Below, one piece after another: positions 15,232-23,847 of a DNA stretch of 43,224 nucleotides. The notes beneath the pieces were generated by a model. The model was not told the origin of the DNA. It did no database searches and saw only the letters and a list, made by a program, of their open reading frames with translations. Location of the stretch: positions 1 through 43,224 of the forward strand of contig CALLPK010000012.1 in NCBI GenBank assembly GCA_938015415.1. The letters run 5' to 3'. The DNA comes from an uncultured Saprospiraceae bacterium. GTDB taxonomy: Bacteria > Bacteroidota > Bacteroidia > Chitinophagales > Saprospiraceae. Within the stretch, counting starts at the first letter, position 1. The number at the start of each line of letters is the position of its first letter. The position numbers were made by a program, and so were the translations under genes.

Positions 15232-16806
15232 TTACGGTATTTCATAATATTCCATGGCCGCACGGGCTGGAGCAGTCGAAGCAGTTTTTTCGGCTTCGCC
15301 AATCAAATAATAGGTAATTCCCTTTTGGTAAGGAATGGTCCATCCATAGCGTTGATCGTCGGCCGCCTGATCAAAATGTGCTCCATCATCCAACATCTTT
15401 ACTCGCTGGAAAGGTGCATATTTTCCAGTACGGTAACAAAGATACGTGGACTCTGCCTCCGTTACTTTAGCGGTAATCAATACCTGCGAATCTCTGACTT
15501 CATGTTTAACTTCGGTAATTACCGGAGCGGTCTTTTTTAGTAAAGGATGTGCCTGAAGGTAAGCAACTCGTTCTTTCATTAGTTCGGTAATACCAATGAT
15601 CTTTACGCCTTCCGCTTCGCTAGTAGTGGTAAGGTTTTGCCGGAACGTTTCATAAGGATATAATTTGTTAGGATCTTCCCGAACGTAGCGATCAATCCGT
15701 GATTGAATTTGATTGCCCATTGACTGATATTTTCCGGAAATAAAAAATTCTTCCAGGATTGTTTTCAAGTGTGCAATGTAAATTTTACGGTGCAGTGGGG
15801 TAGCCAGCACCTGACTGATTAATGGCCGGTTAGGACTTTTATAATGGGTAAAAGGACTCAAGTGTTGCAGTCCTTCATTATCGAGCGCTTTCTTTTCGTC
15901 CGCGTAACGGAATCCCCCGAAAGAAAGATTCATATCCCAGGGAATGGGCTGAAAAATACCAAAACTATCCTGATATAAATAGAAATTGTGACAAAGACGT
16001 CCGGCGTAACTATCCAGATTATCAAGTACGTTATTGAAAGCATGCATCCATAAAGTCCGGTCAATATTAAGTTTCTCCTCCAGTTTTTCCGGTTCTTTAT
16101 TTAATACGTAGGTAAGTTCGGCCAATGAACGCCAACCATAGTCTGATTTCATTTCATAGTTTGCAAAATAACAAGTCGTATCCGTTCCCTGATACATCAG
16201 AGATGCCTTTTCGCCTTTACTACATTTATTACCAGGCTGAGCATTCCAACTTGGATCACACTTAACTAGTGTTCCTTTGTCTTCACCAAAGTAAGCGGTC
16301 AAAAAATCATCATCAACGGAAGAGGTATTGTTATAAAACCCAATCAATTTATTATTGACGTATACCCTCGCAAAATTTGCTCTGGGGGCCGGTAAGTAAT
16401 TTCCGGCAATCTCGTAAGAAAGTACTTCCCGCAGATAACTGGGATCCCGAAAAACATTGGAAAGCTTGATGGTTTTTACATCACCAGGAAAGCGCTGTCC
16501 TTTTATGACGGTATTGGCTTTTAAATTGAAAGGAAGTTTGCTGGATTTGGTTTTCCGCACATTGTAGTACGAACTATTTCCCTTATACCGAATGCCGACA
16601 CTATCATAGGTGACCCCTTTAATTTTCACTTTTCCTATCAAGCGGCCATCATTACCAGCCTGCTTAAGCGAATCTAGTTTGGCTTCCCAAAGGGGATCAG
16701 AAAATTCTACATAAATATCCACGACCTGATTAAGATCGTACAAGTCCTGGCCGTACGAAACGGAGGATAAACCAATAAAAAGAAGCCAATAGATATACTT
16801 CGCCAT
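15232..16806 (-). CDS. Secreted CotH-type kinase family protein, paralogue 1
   Basis: A 524-residue exported protein (signal MAKYIYWLLFIGLSSVSYGQ). CotH proteins are atypical protein kinases; Bacillus CotH phosphorylates spore-coat proteins, and fungal homologues are host-binding surface proteins. Family motifs are VGIRYKGNSSY, KTIKLSNVFRDPSYLREVLSYEIA with NYLPAPRANFARVYVN, GTLVKCDPSW, and the catalytic metal-binding IPWDMNLSFGGF. The last ~90 residues form a beta-sandwich-like tail (LCYRTGKYAPFQRV, then MLDDGAHFDQAADDQRYGW). It lies 80 bases downstream of a second CotH gene with the same layout, so the pair is a tandem duplication. Substrates are unknown; the neighbouring Asp-rich OmpA/TSP3 protein is an obvious surface candidate, by inference only. 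Confidence 0.9.
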   Translation of the reverse strand: MAKYIYWLLFIGLSSVSYGQDLYDLNQVVDIYVEFSDPLWEAKLDSLKQAGNDGRLIGKVKIKGVTYDSVGIRYKGNSSYYNVRKTKSSKLPFNLKANTVIKGQRFPGDVKTIKLSNVFRDPSYLREVLSYEIAGNYLPAPRANFARVYVNNKLIGFYNNTSSVDDDFLTAYFGEDKGTLVKCDPSWNAQPGNKCSKGEKASLMYQGTDTTCYFANYEMKSDYGWRSLAELTYVLNKEPEKLEEKLNIDRTLWMHAFNNVLDNLDSYAGRLCHNFYLYQDSFGIFQPIPWDMNLSFGGFRYADEKKALDNEGLQHLSPFTHYKSPNRPLISQVLATPLHRKIYIAHLKTILEEFFISGKYQSMGNQIQSRIDRYVREDPNKLYPYETFRQNLTTTSEAEGVKIIGITELMKERVAYLQAHPLLKKTAPVITEVKHEVRDSQVLITAKVTEAESTYLCYRTGKYAPFQRVKMLDDGAHFDQAADDQRYGWTIPYQKGITYYLIGEAEKTASTAPARAAMEYYEIP

Positions 16807-16886
16807 GGGTCAAATAGATGTTGTTTGGTAAAACAATATATGTTTGGCAAAGGTGTTACTCAGGTGTATAGATACAGCACTAGTGC

Positions 16887-18512
16887 CTATTTGTTTAATT
16901 CTTTGAGCGAGGTCGTTCCGGGTTCGTACATATAATTACGCGGATAGAATCCGGAAGCCTTTGCATTTTCTGTTTGAAAATAATATTCAAGTGTATCTTG
17001 GCCATTTGCTGGCGTAACGGTAATCCCAAATATTTTGTCGCCTGCCGCCTCATCATTGTGTTTACCATCGTCTGCTAAATAAACCGATTCATAAGGAGAC
17101 TCAGGGTTGGGACGAAAGAATAATTTTACACGATTGGCGCGGTTTTTTACCGTCACTACAAATTGAAAATCCTTTATTTCCTTGGTCGAGAATTTTTCTC
17201 TTTGCGTTAATTTCACCTCATCAATTTCTGGTGGAAAAATAGCCAGTTCAGGATGTTTTTTAAGGAAACGTGCCCGCTTGGACATCAGCTCCACCAAACC
17301 TGGAATCTTACTCCGTTTACCAGTAGTTTGTGTGAGACTTCCATCAAATTCGGCGGTGGTATAAAATTTATTTGGATCATTATTAAAAACAGAACGAATC
17401 ATCGTTTGTAATTCCTTCGCTCTGGTTTCGTATTCATTGTTAACAAAATGATCGTAGATGATGGTTCGGATATGATCAAGATAAATTTTCTTGTATTCTT
17501 CTTTTTTTAACAACTGACTGATGAGCGGTTTAGTAGGATCATCCATGTGTAATAACGGATCCATCATTTGCAGCCCTTTTAAATCCAGATCAGATCCTAT
17601 TCCGGTATTCTTAAAACTTCCAAAAGCCAGATTCAAATCCCAAACAATAGGATTAAACTGTCCGTATTGGTCTTTGTAGAGGTAAAAATTCTGGCTGTGT
17701 TGTCCAGAATAGCTACTGAGATTAGCGATAGCATTATTAAAAGCCAGCATCCAGAGCGTACGATCTACATTCAGTACTTTTTCGATATCCTGAGGGCGGT
17801 TATTGAGGATATCGGTCAGTTCGATTAAGTCATCCCAGCCCGCTTCGGAGTTGATTTCAAAGTTGCCCATGTAGCAAGAGATATCCTTTTCGTATTCGAG
17901 GGCCGCGTAGATTTTATTTTTGCAATTCTTGGACATTTTTTCGGGTAAGTCAGAAGCCGCTTTAAAAAGGCTACCATCCGCTTCGCCGAAGTGCTTAGTC
18001 AGAAAGACTTTATCGACGGGTTCGATGGCGATAAATAATCCATAATTTTCTTTATTAATGGTCAGGTTAGTGTATCCTGCTCTGGGCGTTGGCAGATAGT
18101 TGCCCGCAATTTCATAGCCCATTACCTCCCGTAACAAACTGGGATCACGAAGCGCATTAGAAAGTTTGATTTTTTCGTGGCCCTGATGATTTTGGTTTTT
18201 ATTGATATAGTTCAGCTTTATATTAAAAGCATTGCGTTTACTACCCGTTTTAAAAGATTTAGAGCCACGGTAACGGACGCCGACGTTTTCGTATAATTTT
18301 CCGTCAATTTCTATATTTGCCAGCAAATAGCCATCTCCCTGAATGCGCAGGCTATCCAGGAGATACGGCCAATCTTGTTGATTAAATTTAAGATTTAGCG
18401 AATGAACTTGGTCGGTGCTAAAGAAATTCTTTTCTACCGAAACCATGTTCTGGGCGAAAGAAAGACCCGATAGTAAAAATACCATCAAGGTCGGGAGTAA
18501 GATTTTTTTCAT
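16887..18512 (-). CDS. Secreted CotH-type kinase family protein, paralogue 2
   Basis: A 541-residue paralogue of the next gene. I place the start at 18512 because the chain from there begins with a proper signal peptide (MKKILLPTLMVFLLSGLSFA). The longer frame upstream would add 25 polar residues in front of it. Motifs match the family: VGVRYRGSKSFKTG, KIKLSNALRDPSLLREVMGY, NYLPTPRAGYTNLTIN, GSLFKAASDLP and PIVWDLNLAFGSF (metal-binding Asp). The C-terminal tail has VKLFFRPNPESPYESVYLAD followed by DDGKHNDEAAGDKIFG, equivalent to the tail of paralogue 1. It is the first gene of the CotH-CotH-OmpA-VTC series. Confidence 0.9.
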   Translation of the reverse strand: MKKILLPTLMVFLLSGLSFAQNMVSVEKNFFSTDQVHSLNLKFNQQDWPYLLDSLRIQGDGYLLANIEIDGKLYENVGVRYRGSKSFKTGSKRNAFNIKLNYINKNQNHQGHEKIKLSNALRDPSLLREVMGYEIAGNYLPTPRAGYTNLTINKENYGLFIAIEPVDKVFLTKHFGEADGSLFKAASDLPEKMSKNCKNKIYAALEYEKDISCYMGNFEINSEAGWDDLIELTDILNNRPQDIEKVLNVDRTLWMLAFNNAIANLSSYSGQHSQNFYLYKDQYGQFNPIVWDLNLAFGSFKNTGIGSDLDLKGLQMMDPLLHMDDPTKPLISQLLKKEEYKKIYLDHIRTIIYDHFVNNEYETRAKELQTMIRSVFNNDPNKFYTTAEFDGSLTQTTGKRSKIPGLVELMSKRARFLKKHPELAIFPPEIDEVKLTQREKFSTKEIKDFQFVVTVKNRANRVKLFFRPNPESPYESVYLADDGKHNDEAAGDKIFGITVTPANGQDTLEYYFQTENAKASGFYPRNYMYEPGTTSLKELNK

Positions 18513-18688
18513 AAGAGCAAAATACGTTCGATGATTCGAAATTGATATTTTCTCTGATTTTTCTATTTGCCAAAGAAAACATCCCAAAATCGGGTTCGTC
18601 CTAATTCATCACAAACTACTAAACCCTAACCGCAATAATAAGCAATTTAGTGCAGAGAACCCCAATAAAATGGGGGATTATGCTAGTT

Positions 18689-18910
18689 TTAGGTTAATAA
18701 TTGCTGGATATGTAAGGCGATATTCAGGGTCATCACCGCAATCAAGGCAATCGCCGCTAAACGCAGCCACCAGCCGTTTTCCTTGCGAAATTCGTCCATT
18801 TTTGCCTGTTTTTCAGAGTCTTTTTGGGTAATAAATCCTCTTACAAACAAGTAGAGATAGATACCGATGACTAGAAAAATTATTTCAAATACGAGTCCTA
18901 GATATTCCAT
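18689..18910 (-). CDS. Small two-helix membrane protein, unknown function
   Basis: A 73-residue protein with two hydrophobic segments (~4-27, VFEIIFLVIGIYLYLFV; ~49-72, LRLAAIALIAVMTLNIAL). They are joined by a charged loop (TQKDSEKQAKMDEFRKENG). The start is four bases after the stop of the Cys/Lys microprotein gene, which itself follows ferritin, so the three are probably one transcript. I do not recognise the family. A weak CCCCA/TGGGG stem lies just after the stop. Confidence 0.65.
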   Translation of the reverse strand: MEYLGLVFEIIFLVIGIYLYLFVRGFITQKDSEKQAKMDEFRKENGWWLRLAAIALIAVMTLNIALHIQQLLT

Positions 18911-18914
18911 AAAT

Positions 18915-19040
18915 TCACATATCAGCGTTATTAATAGATAAATTACATTTCAGACAAATTCTGGGGCATTTTTTACAATGCTTTGCTTTCTTCTTCTTGT
19001 ACTTTTTACAACATTTTTTCTTACAACACTTCTTAGACAT
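18915..19040 (-). CDS. 41-residue Cys/Lys-rich microprotein
   Basis: I translated this short frame by hand. It runs from an ATG at 19040 to a TGA at 18915-18917 and begins MSKKCCKKKCCKKYKKKK. It continues with a CxxC (HCKKCP) and another CxxC (ICLKC) and ends NLSINNADM. Eight Cys (5, 6, 10, 11, 22, 25, 29, 32) and about sixteen Lys make up over half the chain. The Cys spacing suggests metal or Fe-S binding, and the charge suggests nucleic-acid or membrane binding. It is tightly packed between ferritin (22 bases upstream) and the two-helix protein (4 bases downstream), all on one strand. The function is unknown; the position suggests a link to iron handling. Confidence 0.7.
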   Translation of the reverse strand: MSKKCCKKKCCKKYKKKKAKHCKKCPRICLKCNLSINNADM

Positions 19041-19062
19041 AATCGGATCGAGATCTTAGACT

Positions 19063-19569
19063 TTATTGTTCAATATCTACACTGATCGTCAAAATATCTT
19101 TATCGAATAGATACATGCCACTTTTATCATCTCCAATCAACTCCAGTTTGTCGTTCATCGTACGCGCAAGCGCCTCTTCTTCGATTTGCTCGGCGACGTA
19201 CCACTGAAGGAAATTATTGGTGGCGTAGTCTTTTTCTTCTAACGAAACCTCAATGCATTTATTAATACTTTCGGAAACGAACTCTTCGTGCTTCAAGAGG
19301 GCAGCAAACGCATGCTTGATAGAAGGAAACGTCAGTTGAGGCTGTGGGAGTGCGGGAACCGTGGCAAATCCTCCTCGCTCGTTGACAAAGTGAATCAGTT
19401 TCAGCATGTGCTGTCTTTCTTCCTCACTGTGCTGATAAAAGAAGGCGGTTACATTATCAATACCGGGCTGAATTTCTGCCCACGAGGCCATCGCTAAATA
19501 TACTTGAGAAGATTCTGCCTCAATCTTGATCTGTTCATTTAACTTTTCTTGCATTTTTTTTGATAACAT
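19063..19569 (-). CDS. ftnA: Ferritin
   Basis: A 168-residue four-helix iron-storage protein that oxidises Fe2+ and stores it as a mineral core in a 24-mer. I use the start at 19569, because MLSKKMQEKLNEQIKIEAES is the standard ferritin N-terminus; an upstream in-frame ATG would add 20 atypical residues. Ferroxidase residues are visible in the expected places: Glu near 17 (KIEAES), EEERQHML around 49-56, and the later Glu/Gln positions in helices C and D (SINKCIEVSLEEKDYATNNF and QWYVAEQIEEEA). It is followed closely by the Cys/Lys microprotein and a small membrane protein. Confidence 0.94.
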   Translation of the reverse strand: MLSKKMQEKLNEQIKIEAESSQVYLAMASWAEIQPGIDNVTAFFYQHSEEERQHMLKLIHFVNERGGFATVPALPQPQLTFPSIKHAFAALLKHEEFVSESINKCIEVSLEEKDYATNNFLQWYVAEQIEEEALARTMNDKLELIGDDKSGMYLFDKDILTISVDIEQ

Positions 19570-19626
19570 TCTTTCGTATTTTTTAATTAGAAACAGTTCT
19601 ATTTGAAGATGTTCAAATATTTTAAG

Positions 19627-19634
19627 CAAATTTA
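19627..19634 (-). promoter_or_regulatory. Candidate -7 element TAAATTTG upstream of ferritin
   Basis: The minus-strand TAAATTTG fits TAnnTTTG and sits 58 bases before the ferritin start, just after the stop of the asparaginase-like gene. It would give the ferritin group its own promoter. No convincing -33 box is seen. Confidence 0.4.
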
Positions 19635-19637
19635 CCG

Positions 19638-20156
19638 CTAAATATCCACAGCGGTGGACGGTTCTTGGGGAAGTTCCTCAAAATTACCCGTTTGCCGGTT
19701 TTTTCGCACATTTGACCAATCAAAATAACGGCCATTCATCACCACATAAACACCGGGAGCCAAGGTTTGAGAAAAAGCCAACGCGCTACCCAGATTAAAA
19801 AAACCATCGGAAGAGGTTCCAAATGCGTAGGGAATCATTGCTCCAGTGAGTACAATGGTTTTGTCAGGAATAGCGGCGGCGGCCAGTTCTTTAGCGGTCA
19901 TGACCATCCGGTCCGTACCGTGGGTAATAAGAATGTGCTGATGTTTTGATTTGCGGCAATTATGAATCAGAATATCCCGGTCTTCTTCGGTCATTTCCAA
20001 ACTGTCGATCATCATCAGGGTTTTCAGGTCAATATCCAAAGTACAACGACCTCTGGCAAACATTTCCTGAAGGTGGGTATCTTTGAAATAAAGCTCTCCC
20101 GTGATAAAATTATATTCTTTATCAAAGGTTCCTCCCGTAACAAATACTTGAATCAT
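19638..20156 (-). CDS. Single-domain asparaginase-like protein
   Basis: A 172-residue protein matching only the N-terminal domain of type I/II L-asparaginases (full enzymes are ~330 residues). The catalytic-loop motif FVTGGTFDKEY starts at residue 6 with the nucleophile-type Thr, the second motif is LITHGTDRMVMTAKEL, and IVLTGAMIPYAFG follows. The C-terminal domain that normally completes the dimer interface is missing, but the reading frame ends cleanly. Short forms of this kind exist as a separate family, so it is probably a natural single-domain protein rather than a truncation. Activity on asparagine is unproven. It lies 68 bases upstream of ferritin on the same strand. Confidence 0.8.
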   Translation of the reverse strand: MIQVFVTGGTFDKEYNFITGELYFKDTHLQEMFARGRCTLDIDLKTLMMIDSLEMTEEDRDILIHNCRKSKHQHILITHGTDRMVMTAKELAAAAIPDKTIVLTGAMIPYAFGTSSDGFFNLGSALAFSQTLAPGVYVVMNGRYFDWSNVRKNRQTGNFEELPQEPSTAVDI

Positions 20157-20189
20157 GGTTATTTTTATGAAATTGTTTAAAAACTTCTA

Positions 20190-20225
20190 TAGAAAAAGGC
20201 CGATGTATTTATTCCATCGGCCTCT
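20190..20225 (-). terminator. Terminator after the M16 protease pair
   Basis: The 9-bp stem AGGCCGATG/CATCGGCCT has a 9-base loop and, on the minus strand, a run of five T. It lies 38 bases after the stop of the 717-residue M16 gene. Confidence 0.8.
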
Positions 20226-20260
20226 TTCAAAATATAAAACTAATAATTAATTACAAGAGT

Positions 20261-22414
20261 TTAATCCAATTTAAACATCGTAGCATCTATTCCTTTGTTC
20301 ACTTCTACTTTTTCTACTTTCATCACCAAAGGCATCGGCATTCCGCCACCGGAAGCTTTCATCTGAAAAGGAAACATGATCCCATCCACTGCTTTATAAT
20401 CCGAGTAGACAACGTCTCCTTCTTCGGTGATGGACTTTACTTTCAGTTTAGTATTTACATCAAAATATTCGGTCGTTTTTTTACCGTAAGGACTCGTGAT
20501 GATCAGCTTATAGGCCTCGTTTCCATCTATCTTTTCGGTTCCCGACAACTTCAATCCGTAGTCCAGCCGATCATAATGTAATTCCGGAAAAATTAGTGCG
20601 TTCCCTTTCATCGCATTTGCTTCCTCCCCTTCCATTATCTTTTCACCTTGCATGCCACCCATTTTTGCTTTAGTACCGTCAAAAGTTACAGACTGAACCA
20701 CATTCCCCATCATGGTCACTTTGTTGGCAAATTTTTCGTTGCCCATTTGATAGTTTTCCATCGATAAAGTCATTCCCTGCATGGAAGCAGAAGCCATACT
20801 GTAAACTTCTTTGACCGTCATCAACTTATCTTTTCCTCCCACCGCTTTGATATACTCATCAACCACGGACTGCGCTGTCAAACCATCCGGAACCGTGTTT
20901 TTATTCATCTCTACTTTATTACCATACACATCGTAGTAATGCACCTTTCCGTCGGCAGAAAATCTACCCAACTTTTCGGCTACTTCATCCTGGTTTCCGA
21001 CCACAATAATGTGGGCATTTTTGGTCAAAAAGTATTTCTGTGACATTTCCGCTACATCTTCCGGAGTCACTTTACTTAATTTTTCCAGATAAGTAGCGTA
21101 ATAATCTTTTGGTAGGTTATAACGAGCCGTATTCAGTGCAAAACGGGCTACGGTTTCGGGACGTTCCAACGAACGGGCAAAATTTCCAGCCATTACTGAT
21201 TTAGCTAATTCTACCTCTTCCAACGGTACTTTAACATCGCGTAAGGTATTAAGCTCTTTCATGAATTCCACCAAGCTACTGTCCGTTACTTCGTTGCGAA
21301 CACTCGCCGAAGCAAGAAAATATCCTACATTTTTATCATAGCTCAAACGACTACGGGCACCGTAAGTGTAAGCCTTGGTTTCTCGTAAGTTATCATTTAA
21401 TCGACTCTGGAAAAACCCTCCTAAAATAGTATTTGCCACCGAAGCTTTGATCAGGTCATCCGAACCGGGCTTTAGATTAACTGGATAGGTAATATTGATA
21501 ATAGATTGTACCGCCCCACTCTTGTTGACAAAATCGACGGTAGTCGCGTCGGGTGCAGTTGGTACGGGATAATCGTATTGTTCTACCTTGTCCGTTTTTT
21601 TCCAGTCACTAAGATATTGCATCACCAGTTTTTTGGTCTTTGCCATATCCGTATCTCCTACCACTACGAGGTAACTGTAGTTTGGTTTAAAATACTTTTG
21701 ATAATACGCTTTGGTTTTATCTAGGGTAATTTTTTCTACCGTTTCTTCCGTGACTAATTCTCCATAAGGATGATTTTTTCCGTATCTCAGCACATCAGAT
21801 ACATTAGAAGCAATTGCTTCAGGAGTCTCTTTATTTTGTGCCAAACTAGAAAGCGTTTGCTTTTTAATTTTTTCAAATTCTGCCGCTGGGAAAGTTGGAT
21901 TTTTCACAACATCCGATAATATTTTCATTAAATTTTCACTATGCCGAGACAATGAGCTCGCAAAAACACCACTCGCGCTGGTACTCATGCTAGCCCCCAT
22001 AAAATCAACTGCTTCGTCGATCTCTGCTTTGGATTTAGAAGTCGTTCCTTTGTTGAGTAGCTGTCCGGCAAAATCAATGTATCCGGCATCCGCTCCCTGA
22101 ATAATATCTGGAGCATCTACATATAACTGATATGAAACCCGGGGTAATTTATGATTTTCAACCACAATGACCTTTAGTCCGTTGGCCATGAGAAATTCTT
22201 TCGATTCTCCAATTTGAATTTTGGGCGCAGGACCAGGAGTCGGTGGTGTACTTCTCCAGGCTTCCGCCGGATTTTTCATAACTTCTTCCACTTTTGTTTT
22301 AGCCATCTCTGTCTTATCAGACATGGTATCTGTAGCAGTGGTGGTCTCAGTCGTTTTCGGCGTACAACCAAAAACGAAGAGCATTAAAAATGCGATATAT
22401 GATATATTTTTCAT
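20261..22414 (-). CDS. M16-family lipoprotein lacking the zinc motif, with extra C-terminal domain
   Basis: A 717-residue lipoprotein (MKNISYIAFLMLFVFGC, lipobox Cys17). Residues ~70-500 form a two-lobe M16 (insulinase/processing-peptidase) unit. Where an active enzyme has HxxEH this one reads AGYIDFAGQLLNKG, so the zinc site is lost. The later ETKAYTYGARSRLSYDK region matches the substrate-binding R/Y lobe of the companion subunit. The last ~200 residues (from AVGGKDKLMTVKEVYS) look like the LolA/DUF4292-type lipid-binding fold. The neighbouring gene upstream encodes the HxxEH subunit, so the two probably form a heterodimer like MPP alpha/beta at the periplasmic face. Confidence 0.88.
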   Translation of the reverse strand: MKNISYIAFLMLFVFGCTPKTTETTTATDTMSDKTEMAKTKVEEVMKNPAEAWRSTPPTPGPAPKIQIGESKEFLMANGLKVIVVENHKLPRVSYQLYVDAPDIIQGADAGYIDFAGQLLNKGTTSKSKAEIDEAVDFMGASMSTSASGVFASSLSRHSENLMKILSDVVKNPTFPAAEFEKIKKQTLSSLAQNKETPEAIASNVSDVLRYGKNHPYGELVTEETVEKITLDKTKAYYQKYFKPNYSYLVVVGDTDMAKTKKLVMQYLSDWKKTDKVEQYDYPVPTAPDATTVDFVNKSGAVQSIINITYPVNLKPGSDDLIKASVANTILGGFFQSRLNDNLRETKAYTYGARSRLSYDKNVGYFLASASVRNEVTDSSLVEFMKELNTLRDVKVPLEEVELAKSVMAGNFARSLERPETVARFALNTARYNLPKDYYATYLEKLSKVTPEDVAEMSQKYFLTKNAHIIVVGNQDEVAEKLGRFSADGKVHYYDVYGNKVEMNKNTVPDGLTAQSVVDEYIKAVGGKDKLMTVKEVYSMASASMQGMTLSMENYQMGNEKFANKVTMMGNVVQSVTFDGTKAKMGGMQGEKIMEGEEANAMKGNALIFPELHYDRLDYGLKLSGTEKIDGNEAYKLIITSPYGKKTTEYFDVNTKLKVKSITEEGDVVYSDYKAVDGIMFPFQMKASGGGMPMPLVMKVEKVEVNKGIDATMFKLD

Positions 22415-22421
22415 TAGAATA

Positions 22422-22463
22422 AATGTTGAATTATTGAATTGTTGAATCGTTTAATCGATCAAT
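22422..22463. repeat. GTTGAATC-type repeat, copy C
   Basis: Between the two M16 genes lies GTTGAATTATTGAATTG followed by GTTGAATCGTTTAATCG. The second word is identical, as its reverse complement, to the right flank of the insertion sequence near 31.88 kb. No inverted arm of similar length is adjacent. Confidence 0.6.
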
Positions 22464-22504
22464 TACTAGGTTATTATTTTTCAAAAATTTAAAAACTACC
22501 TTTC

Positions 22505-23827
22505 CTATGGGTTTACCGGCTTGGGTAAATAATGTAAAGAAACTCGATTATTTTTGTTAAAATATTTTTTAGCGACGCGCATAATATCTTCCCGGGTCAC
22601 CTTCATATAACGGTCAATCTCTGTATTGATCAAATTAGAATCTCCAAAATACATATGGTAATTAGCGAGACTTTCGGCACGTCCTACCACGGATGCATTG
22701 GCGGTAACAAAATCGCTTTCGATCTGATTACGGAGTTTTTGAAATTCTTTTTCGGAAATTAATTCCGTAGCTGCACGATTAACTTCTGCGTCAATAGCTT
22801 TTTCCAGATCATCCGTCTCTACGCCCATGTTGGCGATTCCGAATACGAGGGCCGCACCCGGATCTTCGAGTCCGAGTGGGAAATTACCCACAAATAATGC
22901 TTTCTGCTGATCATCGACCAAGCTCCGGTATAAGCGCGAGCTTTCACCACTAGACAATAAAGTAGACAACATTTCCACGGCGTAATAATCCGGCGTACCT
23001 TGTGCTGGAATTCGGTAAGTTTGGACTACGGCAGGCAATTGGATATTATCAAAAATGGTATCTTTTTTCTCAGCGGTTAATGGGGGTTCTACAATACTAG
23101 GACGTTTGATCGTTCCTTTTCCTTTTGGGATAGAACCGAAATATTTTTCGATCAATATTTTGGTTTTAGCGATATCAATATCACCAGCGATGGATAGCAC
23201 CGCATTTTCGGGGACATAGTAAGTCGCGTAGAAATTTTTATAATCTGCCTCTTGTGCTGCGTCCAGATCAGCCATACTACCGATGACCGAGTGGTGATAA
23301 GGGTGCTTAGTAAAAGCCCGTTTCATGGATTCTTCCAGCACACTACCGTAAGGTTGATTGTCGATTCGCTGACGGCGCTCTTCTTTTACTACCTGACGCT
23401 GTGTTTCAATTCCTACATTTTCCACTTTAGCATGTAGCAATCGCTCACTTTCGAGCCAAAGTCCCATTTCCAAATGATTAGAAGGAAGGATTTCGTAGTA
23501 GAAAGTACGGTCGTAAGTAGTATTCGCATTGTTGGTGGCTCCGGCGCGGGCGAGGTATTCGTCAAAAGAGCCCCGCTTTACATTTTCGGAGCCTTCAAAG
23601 AGCAGATGCTCAAAAAAGTGGGCAAAACCCGTTCTTCCGGGTTCTTCGTTCTTGGATCCTACGTGGTACATAATACTGACCGCCACGATCGGAGTGGACT
23701 TGTCTTCGTGTAAAATCACGTGCAATCCGTTATCCAGATCATACGCGGTGTAGTCTATTTTGTTCTGGGCGGAGACCAGCGTCCCCAGTCCCATTAATAC
23801 GATAAATAAAAGATGGTTTAATTTCAT
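22505..23827 (-). CDS. M16-family zinc protease, catalytic subunit
   Basis: A 440-residue exported protease (signal MKLNHLLFIVLMGLGTLVSA). The inverted zinc motif is intact: His70, Glu73 and His74 in GFAHFFEHLLFEGS, with the third ligand region in the downstream helix (RQVVKEERRQR, ~145-155). Length is that of a one-unit M16B peptidase, which works with a partner subunit; the inactive partner is encoded 90 bases downstream. It likely degrades peptides in the periplasm. A TATCTTTG promoter element lies 21 bases upstream of the start. Confidence 0.93.
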   Translation of the reverse strand: MKLNHLLFIVLMGLGTLVSAQNKIDYTAYDLDNGLHVILHEDKSTPIVAVSIMYHVGSKNEEPGRTGFAHFFEHLLFEGSENVKRGSFDEYLARAGATNNANTTYDRTFYYEILPSNHLEMGLWLESERLLHAKVENVGIETQRQVVKEERRQRIDNQPYGSVLEESMKRAFTKHPYHHSVIGSMADLDAAQEADYKNFYATYYVPENAVLSIAGDIDIAKTKILIEKYFGSIPKGKGTIKRPSIVEPPLTAEKKDTIFDNIQLPAVVQTYRIPAQGTPDYYAVEMLSTLLSSGESSRLYRSLVDDQQKALFVGNFPLGLEDPGAALVFGIANMGVETDDLEKAIDAEVNRAATELISEKEFQKLRNQIESDFVTANASVVGRAESLANYHMYFGDSNLINTEIDRYMKVTREDIMRVAKKYFNKNNRVSLHYLPKPVNP

Positions 23828-23847
23828 AATTAAGGTGATTTTTTTTA

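Noticed and set aside
18513-18587. Upstream ATG extending the CotH paralogue 2 by 25 residues
   Set aside because: The extension is polar and would bury the signal peptide; the internal Met at 18512 gives a standard Sec signal.
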